Notes under the pieces: model-generated
Database searches by the model: none
What the model was told of the DNA's origin: nothing
What the model saw: only the letters and a program-made list of their open reading frames with translations
Position numbers and translations under genes: made by a program
Assembly (NCBI GenBank): GCA_965247255.1
Contig: CBDFGS010000012.1
Span: 682,001 to 746,000 of the forward strand
Direction of reading: 5' to 3'
Length of the DNA stretch: 64,000 nt
Source: CBDFGS01 sp965247255
GTDB lineage: Bacteria > Chloroflexota > Dehalococcoidia > Lucifugimonadales > CAUZJF01
Part shown: piece by piece, positions 7,659-16,064 of the stretch
Layout: each line of letters starts with the position of its first letter
Position numbering within the stretch: position 1 is the first letter of the stretch

Positions 7659-9953
7659 CTAACTATCGGTCGGAGTTAGCTGAATGATGTGGTTCCCCTC
7701 GTCCACCGCCAGGTCGGGGGCCGTATTCTCGAATTTCGGGACCCGCATCCACTCGCCTGTCTTCTCTATGCTCACCTGGGTGCCGGCCCAGGCCAGCGCA
7801 CCGGTGTCCTCGTCGGTAAGGGGCGCAAGTATAGAGAAGACGTTGGAGCCCCGACCCTGGGCGAACCGCCCTCCCTCGGTGTGTCCCTGCCCGAACGGGA
7901 CGCACACCACCTCGGGCGAGACCGCGGGGTGGGGGTAGGCCAGCGCCTCGATCGCGCCCTGGTCAGACTCGACCTTGATGACGTCGCCCTCTTTGATATC
8001 CAACTCGTCGGCTTTCTTGTCGTTTATCTCGATCCACGTTCGCCACGTGGCGGTGGTGAGTGGGTCAGGGGTCGCCTGCAGCCAAGGCAGGTGCGCTCCC
8101 CGCCCGTCGGTCAGCGAGGTCGACGCGAAAGGCGCGAGATAGAAGGAACCGGTCACAGCGTTGCGGGCGCCAAAGGATGGCTTCTTGCCGGTCCCCTCTA
8201 GCGCACGAGGACTGGGAACAGACCCGGAATATTTGGTCGATGTGTTCCACCATCCTCCTCGCTGCAACACGCCGTTCCAGAACGACTGGAATGTCGGCGC
8301 CGTCACGGAGCCTTCGCCCTTGTTGAAGAGAGTGCGCGCGCCATCCTCCATGATCTCTTTCATGGTTGAACCCGGAAGATCCAGTTCCATGTCTAGGACC
8401 TGTGCGAGTGCTAAAAGCACGTCCCCGAAGCCTTTCGTCCCTAGGTGGACGCCTCTCGACTCGAAGAAGGGGCGCACCACTGGCTGCTGAAAACCTAAGG
8501 TCTGATAGCCTGGCCCCGGCTCGGGCACCTCGGTCCCCCAGTCCTCAAGAGGGTGATGCCCCGGGAGTACCAGGTCCGCCATCGCGGTCGTGTCGTCCAT
8601 ACGGCCGGAAAAACTGACCATGAACGGCACCTGATAGCTCGCCTGCCTGAAGTCGGCGAGGTCCGCCAGCGCGTACATCGGATCGGCGTCACGCACCATC
8701 AGTAGCTTGACGTTGCCGCTCTTAACATCGTTAACGAGGGCCTGCATCTCACCGAACCCGCTGACACTGTGAGAAGCCTGGACTTCCGTCAAAGGCGACT
8801 CGGGATTGAAGATGATTCCCCCGGGCTCGCCTACGCTTCCGACGAGATAGTTCAAGGAGTAGATGGCGATAAGGTTGGAGAGGCCGTTGGTGTGAGCGGC
8901 GGCCGGTCCGCCTCCTATTGCCAGACTCGGGCGGTGGGTGGCAAAATCTCGGGCGACGCGCTTTATTCGGTCGGCGTATGCCTGCCGATCACCCGCGACA
9001 TCCCCTGTCACGTCGCCCGCGATCTTCTCCGGAGCGAACTGGTCGAGATCGGGCGCCCCGCTGCCGGTTAGCGCGGCGGCTGCCGTCTCATCACCCAGGC
9101 CCTCGGAGATGATTACCTGGGCCATGCTCAGAGCCAGGATGCCTTCCTGGCCCGGCTGCACGTAGAGCCACTCATCTGCGTTGGCGGCAGTCATCGAGAA
9201 GCGCGAACTCACGTGAACCATGGTCCCGCGCGTCCGATCGCCTTGCCGGAAGTGGCCGTAGCCGCGCGCGTAGCGCACAGGCGAAACCCACGTGTCGAGA
9301 AAATCGGCGCCGAAGGAGATCAGGTGGTCTGTTCTCTCGAGGTCGAAGTCAGGCAGCACGTCTTGGTCGAAGACCCGCTTCATTGCGGCCCGCAGAACAG
9401 TGCTCTCCAGGGGCTCGTAGGCCACGGGGGGGCGGGTGCCGTACTTGCTCATGAACCGGCCCATCACCAGGCCTAGGTGTCCTCCAACCGGGTCGGTGAC
9501 GGCCGCAACCTGAGAGCGGTCTTCAATGCGCTCAAGCTGGTCGGCCAAGGTCGCGACACCGCGAGTCCAGCTGATCTCCTCCCACTGGCCCGCACCGCGC
9601 TCTCCTCTTCTGAGAAGCGGTCCTTCGATCCTGTCAGGGTCGTAGAGGCCTTGAAGCGCTGCCTCGCAGCGCGCGCTGTGTTTGCCGCGGTTGACCGGGT
9701 AGTCGACGTTGCCCTCGACCTTTTTGGCCCGGCCCTCCATAACGCGGACGACGATACCCTCGCTGCCGGCGCACTGACGGCACAGGGTTGCGTACCAGTT
9801 GTCCAGGCCGCTAACCAGGTCCTCGGGCATCTCTAAGGGAGCCTGCACAACGAGTTCGTCCTCAGGCACTCCGCAGGCCTGGAACAGGACGGCGGCCCCA
9901 GCGGAGCCACCCAGGAGCCCCATGAACTGTCTTCTTGTCAGGTTCGTTGGCAA
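7659..9953 (-). CDS. actB1: Alternative complex III subunit ActB1, molybdopterin-oxidoreductase-like
   Basis: A 764-residue protein of the molybdopterin oxidoreductase fold, the B1 half of ActB. The N-terminus has a twin-arginine motif (TRRQFMGLLGG) followed by a hydrophobic stretch and AC, so it is probably exported folded and perhaps lipid-modified. The usual N-terminal cluster site is incomplete: C58 and C61 are present, position 65 is glutamate, and C96 is the fourth. ActB1 in characterised complexes carries neither molybdenum nor a cluster, so this loss is expected. The start is TTG at 9953, ten bases beyond the actA stop. The protein scaffolds ActB2 against the membrane subunits. Confidence 0.9.
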   Translation of the reverse strand: MPTNLTRRQFMGLLGGSAGAAVLFQACGVPEDELVVQAPLEMPEDLVSGLDNWYATLCRQCAGSEGIVVRVMEGRAKKVEGNVDYPVNRGKHSARCEAALQGLYDPDRIEGPLLRRGERGAGQWEEISWTRGVATLADQLERIEDRSQVAAVTDPVGGHLGLVMGRFMSKYGTRPPVAYEPLESTVLRAAMKRVFDQDVLPDFDLERTDHLISFGADFLDTWVSPVRYARGYGHFRQGDRTRGTMVHVSSRFSMTAANADEWLYVQPGQEGILALSMAQVIISEGLGDETAAAALTGSGAPDLDQFAPEKIAGDVTGDVAGDRQAYADRIKRVARDFATHRPSLAIGGGPAAAHTNGLSNLIAIYSLNYLVGSVGEPGGIIFNPESPLTEVQASHSVSGFGEMQALVNDVKSGNVKLLMVRDADPMYALADLADFRQASYQVPFMVSFSGRMDDTTAMADLVLPGHHPLEDWGTEVPEPGPGYQTLGFQQPVVRPFFESRGVHLGTKGFGDVLLALAQVLDMELDLPGSTMKEIMEDGARTLFNKGEGSVTAPTFQSFWNGVLQRGGWWNTSTKYSGSVPSPRALEGTGKKPSFGARNAVTGSFYLAPFASTSLTDGRGAHLPWLQATPDPLTTATWRTWIEINDKKADELDIKEGDVIKVESDQGAIEALAYPHPAVSPEVVCVPFGQGHTEGGRFAQGRGSNVFSILAPLTDEDTGALAWAGTQVSIEKTGEWMRVPKFENTAPDLAVDEGNHIIQLTPTDS

Positions 9954-9962
9954 GGTGTGACC

Positions 9963-10700
9963 CTAGTAATGGCAGGTAGTGCAGTCGGTTTGAGCGAAGA
10001 GCCTTCCCGTCTTCTCGTCAACGAAGCTATTGCCGCGATGGCAGTCGACGCAGTCGCCCATCTTCAAGGCGCGCACCTGCTTCACCACGGTCATGCTTCC
10101 GACGTCGCCGTGGCACACGACACAAGTCTGAGACGGCAATATCGTGAGTCTATCACCAACCTTGGCGCCTGGACTGATATCCCTCGCCTCTATTAGCCTG
10201 ATGTGCCCTGCGTCGCTCACCTTATCGACAACGGTCTTCGGCCCGGAGAAGAAATTCACGTGGGCCTCGTGGAGGAAGCGTACGAAGTCTGGGACGCGAT
10301 GAACACGTATCCAGTCGATTGGTCTACCGCTTTCGTGGTAGCCCCTCAGCTTCTCCACCTCCTCGATACCGTCCCCGATGGTCTTGTGACACGTCATGCA
10401 AAGCGCGACCGCTGGGACTGAGGCGGCGGCGCCTTTGGTGACGTTCCGGTGGCAGAAAGTGCAGTCGACCCCGGCCTGTTGAACATGGACCGTATGCGGG
10501 AAGGCGATGGGCTGTTCCGGCCCTTCGTTGAAGCCCAGAACGCCGAAAACGCTCAGCGGCATCCCCAGCCAGGCAGATAACTGAAATGCCAGGATGGCAA
10601 CCGTGACGATGGAGCCGAAAAAGCCGCCAAGTCCAACAAGCCCGAAAAGGAGCAGTTGCTTCTTGGAAGGCCTCCGTAGCTGAAAATCGCCTTGGAGCAA
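9963..10700 (-). CDS. actA: Alternative complex III subunit ActA, pentaheme cytochrome c
   Basis: A 245-residue membrane-anchored multiheme cytochrome with exactly five CxxCH sites: CTFCH, CMTCH, CVVCH, CVDCH and CTTCH. One N-terminal transmembrane helix (about residues 15-45) anchors it. ActA and ActE form the cytochrome part of alternative complex III, passing electrons to a soluble carrier or directly to an oxidase. The predicted start is TTG at 10700; no ATG lies closer to the helix, so the exact N-terminus is uncertain. The last heme site is only two residues from the C-terminus. No cytochrome oxidase gene is visible in the window. Confidence 0.9.
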   Translation of the reverse strand: MLQGDFQLRRPSKKQLLLFGLVGLGGFFGSIVTVAILAFQLSAWLGMPLSVFGVLGFNEGPEQPIAFPHTVHVQQAGVDCTFCHRNVTKGAAASVPAVALCMTCHKTIGDGIEEVEKLRGYHESGRPIDWIRVHRVPDFVRFLHEAHVNFFSGPKTVVDKVSDAGHIRLIEARDISPGAKVGDRLTILPSQTCVVCHGDVGSMTVVKQVRALKMGDCVDCHRGNSFVDEKTGRLFAQTDCTTCHY

Positions 10701-10809
10701 TAGCCGTCTATCCTAAATGGTCAGATCGAAATGGTTCTAGTTATTGATCGCCGCGTCGGTAAACTCGTCTCTCCAGATCGTTGCCGCTTTCTATCGAGAG
10801 CGCCAGGGT

Positions 10810-11100
10810 TTAGATCCAATAGTCGTTCCAGAACCTTTCGAGCACGTCCGCTTGACCGATAACTGTGAACAGCAGCACAAAGGTGAGCCCGAAAGATAAC
10901 ACAGCCAGGACATAGAAGAGGGGCCGGGTCCTTTGCACGGTCGTGGGTAGATGGAAGGAGGCGACGAGGGACGGGATGAAGATATGCCCGATCACAACGT
11001 TGGTTGCCGCAAAGACGACGAGCCCCACCATGATCCAGAGATTGGTCAGCAGTTGACCGATATCCGACCACTCAGGGTTACTTAGCGGGGCAGGGTCCAT
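10810..11100 (-). CDS. Small two-helix membrane protein leading the ACIII operon
   Basis: A 96-residue hydrophobic protein with two predicted transmembrane helices (about residues 20-45 and 62-85) and a C-terminus rich in aromatic residues. The ATG at 11100 follows GAGGTAG, a reasonable ribosome site. It is the first gene of the alternative complex III operon, 109 bases before actA. I do not recognise a family. The position suggests an accessory or assembly subunit, perhaps filling the role of small extra subunits such as ActG or ActH in other complexes, but this is inference from location and hydropathy only. Confidence 0.65.
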   Translation of the reverse strand: MDPAPLSNPEWSDIGQLLTNLWIMVGLVVFAATNVVIGHIFIPSLVASFHLPTTVQRTRPLFYVLAVLSFGLTFVLLFTVIGQADVLERFWNDYWI

Positions 11101-11177
11101 CGACTACCTCTGCGCAGCGACGATAGCGGCGTTGGCGGAGGCGCTGTCGTTGCCAAGGAGCGTAGCTAACAAAGCTT

Positions 11178-11193
11178 GGTGAAAATTATCACA
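11178..11193. promoter_or_regulatory. CRP/FNR-like palindrome upstream of the ACIII operon
   Basis: The sequence GGTGA-AAATTA-TCACA matches the CRP-family consensus TGTGA-N6-TCACA at nine of ten half-site bases. It lies 78 bases upstream of the first minus-strand operon gene and 163 bases upstream of the divergent dehydrogenase gene. No CRP-family regulator gene is seen in the window. Confidence 0.35.
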
Positions 11194-11355
11194 CGTACCA
11201 TCTAGTGTCAAGGAAGCTCGAATGGCCGGAAGAAGAGTCGAGGGCAGCGCTTCCGCCGCGTGCCTACGGCGCGTAGCGCGTTCCCGGATGAAGCCGTTGC
11301 TATGCTATAATCGGCCGGTCGCGCAACAGGCGGCACATTCCAAAAGGGGAATCCG

Positions 11356-12267
11356 ATGACCAAGCTGGGTTTTGTTGGCTTAGGGCTCATGGGTAATCCG
11401 ATGAGCACGAATCTTGTTAAGGCAGGCCACGACGTCGCTGTATGGAACCGGACAGCTTCGCGCACGGAGGAATTGGTAGAGGCCGGAGCGACCGCGGCGG
11501 GCTCAGCGCGCGACGTTGCGGCGCAGAGCGAGATTATCGTGACGATGGTAAGCGATTCAACTGACGTAGAAGAGGTGGTTCTCGGCAAGGAAGGGATCGC
11601 GTCCGGTCTGAAGGCTGGTTCGGTCGTCATCGACATGAGCACGATTTCACCCTCCGTCGCCAAGCGTATCGCGGCCAGGGTCGCCGATGCGGGGGGCGAG
11701 ATGCTGGACTCACCCGTGAGCGGGGGCGTGATCGGGGCCACCAACGGCACCTTGTCGATCATGGTCGGCGGCCCGCGCGCCACATTCGAACGCTGCCTGC
11801 CGGTGCTCGAGGCGATGGGACAGAGAATTACGTACTGTGGTGAGAACGGCATGGGCCAGGTTGCCAAGCTGGCGAACCAGGTCGTCGGCATGGGTACTAT
11901 CGCGTCGGTTTGCGAGGGCCTGGTTTTCGCGGCGCGAGCGGGCGGTGACCCCGAGGCTGTGATGAGCGCGCTCACCGGCGGGGCAGCGAATTCATGGATG
12001 CTGGAGAACCTCGGTCCAAAGATATATGACGGCGACTTCGCGCCAGGGTTCATGGTAGACCATGCTCAGAAGGACCTCAGGCTGATCTTGGAGTCGGCCG
12101 CGGAGATGGACCTTCCCTTGTTCCTGACACCCCTGATCAACCAACTCTACCGGTCGGTGCAGCAGATGGGATTTGGGGCTGAGGGTACGCAGGCCGGCGT
12201 AAAGGTGATGGAGAAGCTGGCCGGTGTAGAGGCCAGGTCGCGTGTGCGCGGCGCGCAGAACCCTTAG
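11356..12267 (+). CDS. NAD(P)-dependent beta-hydroxyacid dehydrogenase (3-hydroxyisobutyrate dehydrogenase family)
   Basis: A 303-residue enzyme of the 3-hydroxyisobutyrate/tartronate semialdehyde reductase family, oxidising a beta-hydroxyacid or reducing its semialdehyde. The N-terminal Rossmann motif is GFVGLGLMGNPM, the substrate loop is DSPVSGGVIGATNGTLSIMV, and the catalytic lysine lies in GQVAKLANQ (about residue 173). The length is typical. The ATG at 11356 follows AGGGGAATCCG. It is divergent from the ACIII operon with about 255 bases between the starts. Which acid is used cannot be told from sequence; glyoxylate/succinic semialdehyde reductases share the same motifs. Confidence 0.88.
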   Translation: MTKLGFVGLGLMGNPMSTNLVKAGHDVAVWNRTASRTEELVEAGATAAGSARDVAAQSEIIVTMVSDSTDVEEVVLGKEGIASGLKAGSVVIDMSTISPSVAKRIAARVADAGGEMLDSPVSGGVIGATNGTLSIMVGGPRATFERCLPVLEAMGQRITYCGENGMGQVAKLANQVVGMGTIASVCEGLVFAARAGGDPEAVMSALTGGAANSWMLENLGPKIYDGDFAPGFMVDHAQKDLRLILESAAEMDLPLFLTPLINQLYRSVQQMGFGAEGTQAGVKVMEKLAGVEARSRVRGAQNP

Positions 12268-12567
12268 TTGACGCCAAAGCATTAGCCCGCTCGTGACAGG
12301 CCATCGGTTTCCGCTTGGCGCCCCCTCGAACCTTAAGTGTAGTTTCCCTAGCGTATTCTGGTCTTCCTGTCGGTTACCTTTTCCCCGGACCGACGTTGTA
12401 GTCGTCGCACGTACTCGTGCGGGACGCGAGAATCAGTCCGGCAAGCCCATCGACCTCGCCTAACTACCACGCGAGGCCGCGCTTGCTCAGCGCTCGGTAA
12501 TACGAAGGAGGAAGGTCTTGAAGCTCCACGGAATCGCCACAGGCGAGATTTCGCTTGGATCAGAACA

Positions 12568-13425
12568 ATGAAGATCGCTGCTCTAACAATCCCCAAGGCG
12601 GCACGCCTCTTTGCGTTGGTTGGCGCCTGCGCGGCTGTACTACTGCTATTGGGGTGCGGTAGTAGTGGGGACGAGGGCACGACGCCCGTGGCGGCGGCGG
12701 CCGCGCCATCCGCTGAGAAGCCGGCCGCGACCCCTTCTCAGATCGCGCCAAGCGCGAATTCAACACCGGCGGCTCCTACGGAAGTCGCCCAGACGGAGAC
12801 CCCTGCGGCAGCGCAGCCGAGTCCGACGCCGCCGACGCCCACAGCGACGGCAGTGCCACCGACCGCCACGCCGGTGCCCCCCGCGTTCTCGATCCTGATC
12901 GCAAGTGGGAGTGAGGCGCGTTACCGAGTGAAGGAGCAGCTCGCAGGCCGCAACTTCCCAAACGACGCCGTCGGCGTGACCCAGGACGTAATCGGCTCGA
13001 TCGCTTTCGACGAAGAGGGAGGGCTCATCGCGGACCAGTCTAAGATCTCCGTGGATGTGAGCACCATCGAGAGCGACGACAACCGTCGCGACCGTTACGT
13101 CAGAAATAATTCGTTGGAGTCGAACAGGTTCCCTATTGCGTTGTTCGAGGCCAGGGCAACCAAGGGATTAAGCTGGCCCCTGCCCACCAGCGGTGAGGCC
13201 GCCTTCCAACTGCTGGGGGAGATGACGGTGCACGGCGTGGCGAAGCCGCTAACGTGGGAGGTTACTGCGCAGTTCGGCGAAGGCGGAGTAACCGTCCAGG
13301 CCGTCACCAGCTTCACGTTCGGATACTTCAACATGACTATCCCCCGAGCTTTCATCGTCGTTAGTGTCGAAGACAACGTCCAGTTGGAGTTGGACATTAA
13401 CGCCACCGTCGAGACCGGCGGATAG
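12568..13425 (+). CDS. YceI-family lipoprotein
   Basis: A 285-residue secreted lipoprotein. A signal peptide ends at LLLLGCGSS (lipobox cysteine at about residue 28). A linker of about 75 residues, very rich in proline, alanine and threonine, separates it from a C-terminal YceI domain (about residues 108-283). YceI domains form a lipocalin-like barrel binding isoprenoid-type lipids; family members are linked to quinone or stress physiology without a defined reaction. FDSIxxxxxxDR-type features appear as NRRDRYVRNNSLESNRFP and LLGEMTVHGVAKPLTW. No strong ribosome site is visible at the ATG. It stands alone, 300 bases after the dehydrogenase and 77 before the thiolase. Confidence 0.85.
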   Translation: MKIAALTIPKAARLFALVGACAAVLLLLGCGSSGDEGTTPVAAAAAPSAEKPAATPSQIAPSANSTPAAPTEVAQTETPAAAQPSPTPPTPTATAVPPTATPVPPAFSILIASGSEARYRVKEQLAGRNFPNDAVGVTQDVIGSIAFDEEGGLIADQSKISVDVSTIESDDNRRDRYVRNNSLESNRFPIALFEARATKGLSWPLPTSGEAAFQLLGEMTVHGVAKPLTWEVTAQFGEGGVTVQAVTSFTFGYFNMTIPRAFIVVSVEDNVQLELDINATVETGG

Positions 13426-13502
13426 CTCACCCGGCTAGACGCGGTACAATGCAAGCGGCCCTCGGTCCCCACGCCGCGGGCCAAAAGCCCTGGGGGACCC
13501 CC

Positions 13503-14684
13503 GTGCGCGAAGCCGTGATCGTCAGCGGAGCCCGTACGCCGATCGGCAACTTCGGCGGCGCCTTCAAAGACATTCCAGCATCCGAGTTAGGCGCCGTTGC
13601 CGTGAAGGAGGCATTGGCGCGAGCCAACCTGCCTGGCGAAAAAGTCCAGGAGGTCGTATTCGGCAACGTGCTCCAGGCGGCCGAGGCCGGTTATGCGGCC
13701 CGCCTGGCCGCACTAGGGGCCGGGATTCCTCAAGAGGTTCCCGCGATTGCGGTCAACCGCGCATGTTCCTCCGGCCTCGAGGCTATCAACCTGGCCGCGC
13801 AGCTCATTCGGGCGGGGGAGGTCGACATTGCGGTAGCCGGCGGGACAGAGAGCATGAGCCAGGCGCCTTACCTGCTCGACGGCGCGTCGCGGTTCGACGG
13901 CCTGCGTATGGGTGAGGTAGTGCTCCGGGATAGCCTAATAGAGGGGCTTTCGTGTCCCGTGAACCGTTTTCACATGGGGGTCGGTGCCGAGATTCTTCGA
14001 GAGAGATTCGAGATCGGACGTGAAGACCAGGACCGCCTGGCGCTGGAAAGTCACCGACGCGCGGTGGCGGCGACCAGAGACGGCCGGTTCGAGTTTCAAA
14101 TCGTGCCTGTCTCCGTCCCGGGCCAAGACCGAACACCGGTAACGACGGACGAAGGGCCCAGGGCGGACACGAGCTTCGAGAGGCTGGCCCAGCTACGGCC
14201 GGCGTTCAAGGAGGGCGGGACCGTCACTGCGGGCAACTCGTCGAGCATCAGCGACGGAGCGGCCTCGGTCGTCATGGCGTCCGCGGAGAAGGCTGCCGAG
14301 TTGGGCTTGGTCCCGAGGCTGCGGTGGGTCGCGAGAGGCGTGGCGGGCGTGGACCCGGCCCTCTACGGCACAGCGCCTGTACCCGCGGTGAAAACCTCGT
14401 TGGCAAGGGCCGGGCTCACCCTGGATAGCATTGACGTCATTGAACTGAATGAGGCGTTTGCGGCCCAGGCCCTGCACAACATCCGCGAGCTGGAGCTCGA
14501 CCCGGATAAGACCAATATAAACGGCAGCGGCATCGGCCTTGGACATCCCATCGGTGCTACGGGGGCGATTCAGACAGTAAAGCTCATGGAGGAGCTAACA
14601 CGACAAGATAAGGAATTGGGTCTGGTGACGATGTGCGTGGGAGGAGGGATGGGGGTTGCGACAATCTTCGAGAGGGTGAACTAA
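13503..14684 (+). CDS. Acetyl-CoA C-acetyltransferase (thiolase)
   Basis: A 393-residue thiolase, catalysing reversible condensation of two acetyl-CoA or thiolytic cleavage of a 3-ketoacyl-CoA. The nucleophilic cysteine is in NRACSSGLEA (residue 88 from the GTG start), followed by GHPIGATG with the catalytic histidine and CVGGGMG with the second cysteine. The GTG at 13503 puts the nucleophile at the usual position 88-90; an ATG at 13449 would add 18 untypical residues. No partner beta-oxidation gene is adjacent, so whether it acts in biosynthesis or degradation is open. It could feed the methylmalonyl-CoA pathway seen later in the window. Confidence 0.88.
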   Translation: MREAVIVSGARTPIGNFGGAFKDIPASELGAVAVKEALARANLPGEKVQEVVFGNVLQAAEAGYAARLAALGAGIPQEVPAIAVNRACSSGLEAINLAAQLIRAGEVDIAVAGGTESMSQAPYLLDGASRFDGLRMGEVVLRDSLIEGLSCPVNRFHMGVGAEILRERFEIGREDQDRLALESHRRAVAATRDGRFEFQIVPVSVPGQDRTPVTTDEGPRADTSFERLAQLRPAFKEGGTVTAGNSSSISDGAASVVMASAEKAAELGLVPRLRWVARGVAGVDPALYGTAPVPAVKTSLARAGLTLDSIDVIELNEAFAAQALHNIRELELDPDKTNINGSGIGLGHPIGATGAIQTVKLMEELTRQDKELGLVTMCVGGGMGVATIFERVN

Positions 14685-14720
14685 GCGGGTCGTGACCGAC
14701 TGCGACATATCGGTACATAC

Positions 14721-14749
14721 TTGACATGACGGGCATAACGTGATAACTT
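14721..14749 (+). promoter_or_regulatory. Candidate sigma-70-type promoter of the toxin-antitoxin pair
   Basis: TTGACA (14721-14726), a 17-base spacer, and TAACTT (14744-14749), the latter preceded by TGA, resemble a housekeeping promoter. It ends 48 bases before the TTG start of the antitoxin gene in an otherwise empty 113-base gap. Confidence 0.4.
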
Positions 14750-14797
14750 GCAACGTATATCTTCCTGGTTACATAGGCTCACGGGGTCGGTGCGAAG

Positions 14798-15184
14798 TTG
14801 AAACGCCCAGGATACCTGAGCATTAGAGAGGCCGCGGTCCAATACGAAGTGAGTCGCGCCAAGCTTCACCGATTGATCCAGGTGGGGCGCCTGGAGGGCA
14901 GAAAAGACCCGCGCGACGAAAGAGTAACGCTTCTTAGAACTGAGGACCTTGAGCAGCTTTTTCGGTTCCCGATGGAGGAGGCAGGGGCGGTGGAATATAA
15001 GCTGGATTATGCCAAGGAGAGGCCGGCAATGGGCACGTTAACGGCTGATTTGCGTGCGCGCGCAGATGCCGTACGTGCGCGTGCGGAAAGCGGCGAGGAG
15101 TTGCGCTACGATAGCGCCGAGCTCGTCCGCGAGGAGCGCGAAAGGCGCACCCGAGACACCGATGAGTCACTCAGTGGCAGCTAG
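14798..15184 (+). CDS. Excisionase/MerR-type HTH protein, probable antitoxin
   Basis: A 128-residue protein with an N-terminal winged helix-turn-helix of the excisionase/MerR type (about residues 6-50: YLSIREAAVQYEVSRAKLHR). A long charged helical C-terminus (residues 70-128) could mask a toxin. It begins with TTG at 14798; no ATG is available before the HTH. Its stop is 21 bases before a PIN-domain gene, the standard antitoxin-then-toxin order. Antitoxins of this kind bind their own promoter, and the TTGACA/TAACTT promoter upstream may be the target. The pairing is inferred from order and spacing. Confidence 0.7.
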   Translation: MKRPGYLSIREAAVQYEVSRAKLHRLIQVGRLEGRKDPRDERVTLLRTEDLEQLFRFPMEEAGAVEYKLDYAKERPAMGTLTADLRARADAVRARAESGEELRYDSAELVREERERRTRDTDESLSGS

Positions 15185-15205
15185 AGCGGCCGGCAGTCGC
15201 TATCA

Positions 15206-15640
15206 GTGACTGTTGTGGTCGATGCCAGCGTGGCTCTGAGCTGGGTGCTTCAGGAGGAGAGGACCAACGCTGCGCTGGGCCTGTGGGACCGGTGGCAGGC
15301 CGCGTCCGAAGACGTGATCGCACCTCCGATCTTTAGGTCCGAGATCACCAATGTCATCCACCGCCAGGTCCGACGGGGCAAAATCGACCGTCAAGACGGC
15401 GTGGAGATGGTGGACGTGCTTGTCTCGGCGGTCACGCCTCGAGAGCCCTCGGGACTCTACACCCGAGCTCTCCTGATCGCTCAAGAGTTCTCGCTGGCCT
15501 ACGCTTACGATGCCCTCTACTTGGCGCTTGCGGAGTCCGAGGGTTGCGACGTGTGGACGGCCGACCTTCGGTTTCATCGCGCAGTCGGCGAAGAGTTCCC
15601 GCACGTCCGAACGATCGGCGAAGCGCCACCCGGGTCTTGA
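15206..15640 (+). CDS. vapC: PIN-domain ribonuclease toxin (VapC family)
   Basis: A 144-residue PIN-domain protein, the usual length of VapC toxins, which cleave RNA (often tRNA) in a magnesium-dependent way. The acidic residues that coordinate metal are visible: D6 in VVVDASVAL, E at about 46 in FRSEITN, D in AYDALYLALAE, and D in VWTADLRF. The GTG at 15206 gives the standard MTVVVDAS beginning. It follows the HTH antitoxin gene by 21 bases. The closest family subgroup cannot be settled by eye, but all four catalytic positions are intact, so the toxin is probably functional. Confidence 0.8.
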   Translation: MTVVVDASVALSWVLQEERTNAALGLWDRWQAASEDVIAPPIFRSEITNVIHRQVRRGKIDRQDGVEMVDVLVSAVTPREPSGLYTRALLIAQEFSLAYAYDALYLALAESEGCDVWTADLRFHRAVGEEFPHVRTIGEAPPGS

Positions 15641-15700
15641 CACCTCCAGCAGGCCGGCATACCGTAGCTGAGCAATCAGCCTGATCGCGAGGAGAGCCCG

Positions 15701-15949
15701 ATGACGGTAGCGAATCTCGACGCGGCGGTCCAGCTAGTCATCGACAGCATGCGGACCATCGTTGGTTCTGAAGGCGGCTCACTCGAGGTAGAGGCGCTCC
15801 AGGACGGACGCCTCACGGTCCGCTACACCGAAGGGCGTAACGACGAGTGCCCTGAGTGCGTTCCGACCCACGAGATGGTGCACCGCCTGATGACCGCCTC
15901 ACTCCAGGTCCACGCGCCGCACGTTCGCGAGCTCAAGCTCCTGGAGTAG
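15701..15949 (+). CDS. NifU C-terminal-domain-like protein
   Basis: An 82-residue protein resembling the NifU C-terminal (Nfu) domain, which holds a bridging iron-sulfur cluster through a CxxC motif. Here the motif is CPECVP at residues 50-55, preceded by an EGGSLEVEALQDGRLTVRY strand pattern that resembles the family. The ATG at 15701 has GGAGAG nine bases upstream. The motif spacing is slightly unusual, with DECPEC instead of GCxGCP. It may be an iron-sulfur carrier or a relative that has lost that role. It lies after the toxin gene and is not obviously co-transcribed with it. Confidence 0.6.
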   Translation: MTVANLDAAVQLVIDSMRTIVGSEGGSLEVEALQDGRLTVRYTEGRNDECPECVPTHEMVHRLMTASLQVHAPHVRELKLLE

Positions 15950-16064
15950 CCAGGCTTGTGCAAAGCCCCCGCCCAACGACCGCCGCCACCGTGATCCTCC
16001 ACCCGTGCCGTTTCCACCAGGGGCGGACAGGCGTACTGGACTCCAAAGACGCGACGCTCCGCTC

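Noticed and set aside
14798..15640. Phage or integrative-element excisionase module
   Set aside because: The HTH resembles excisionases, but no integrase or attachment-site repeat is visible and the partner is a PIN toxin, so a toxin-antitoxin pair explains it better.
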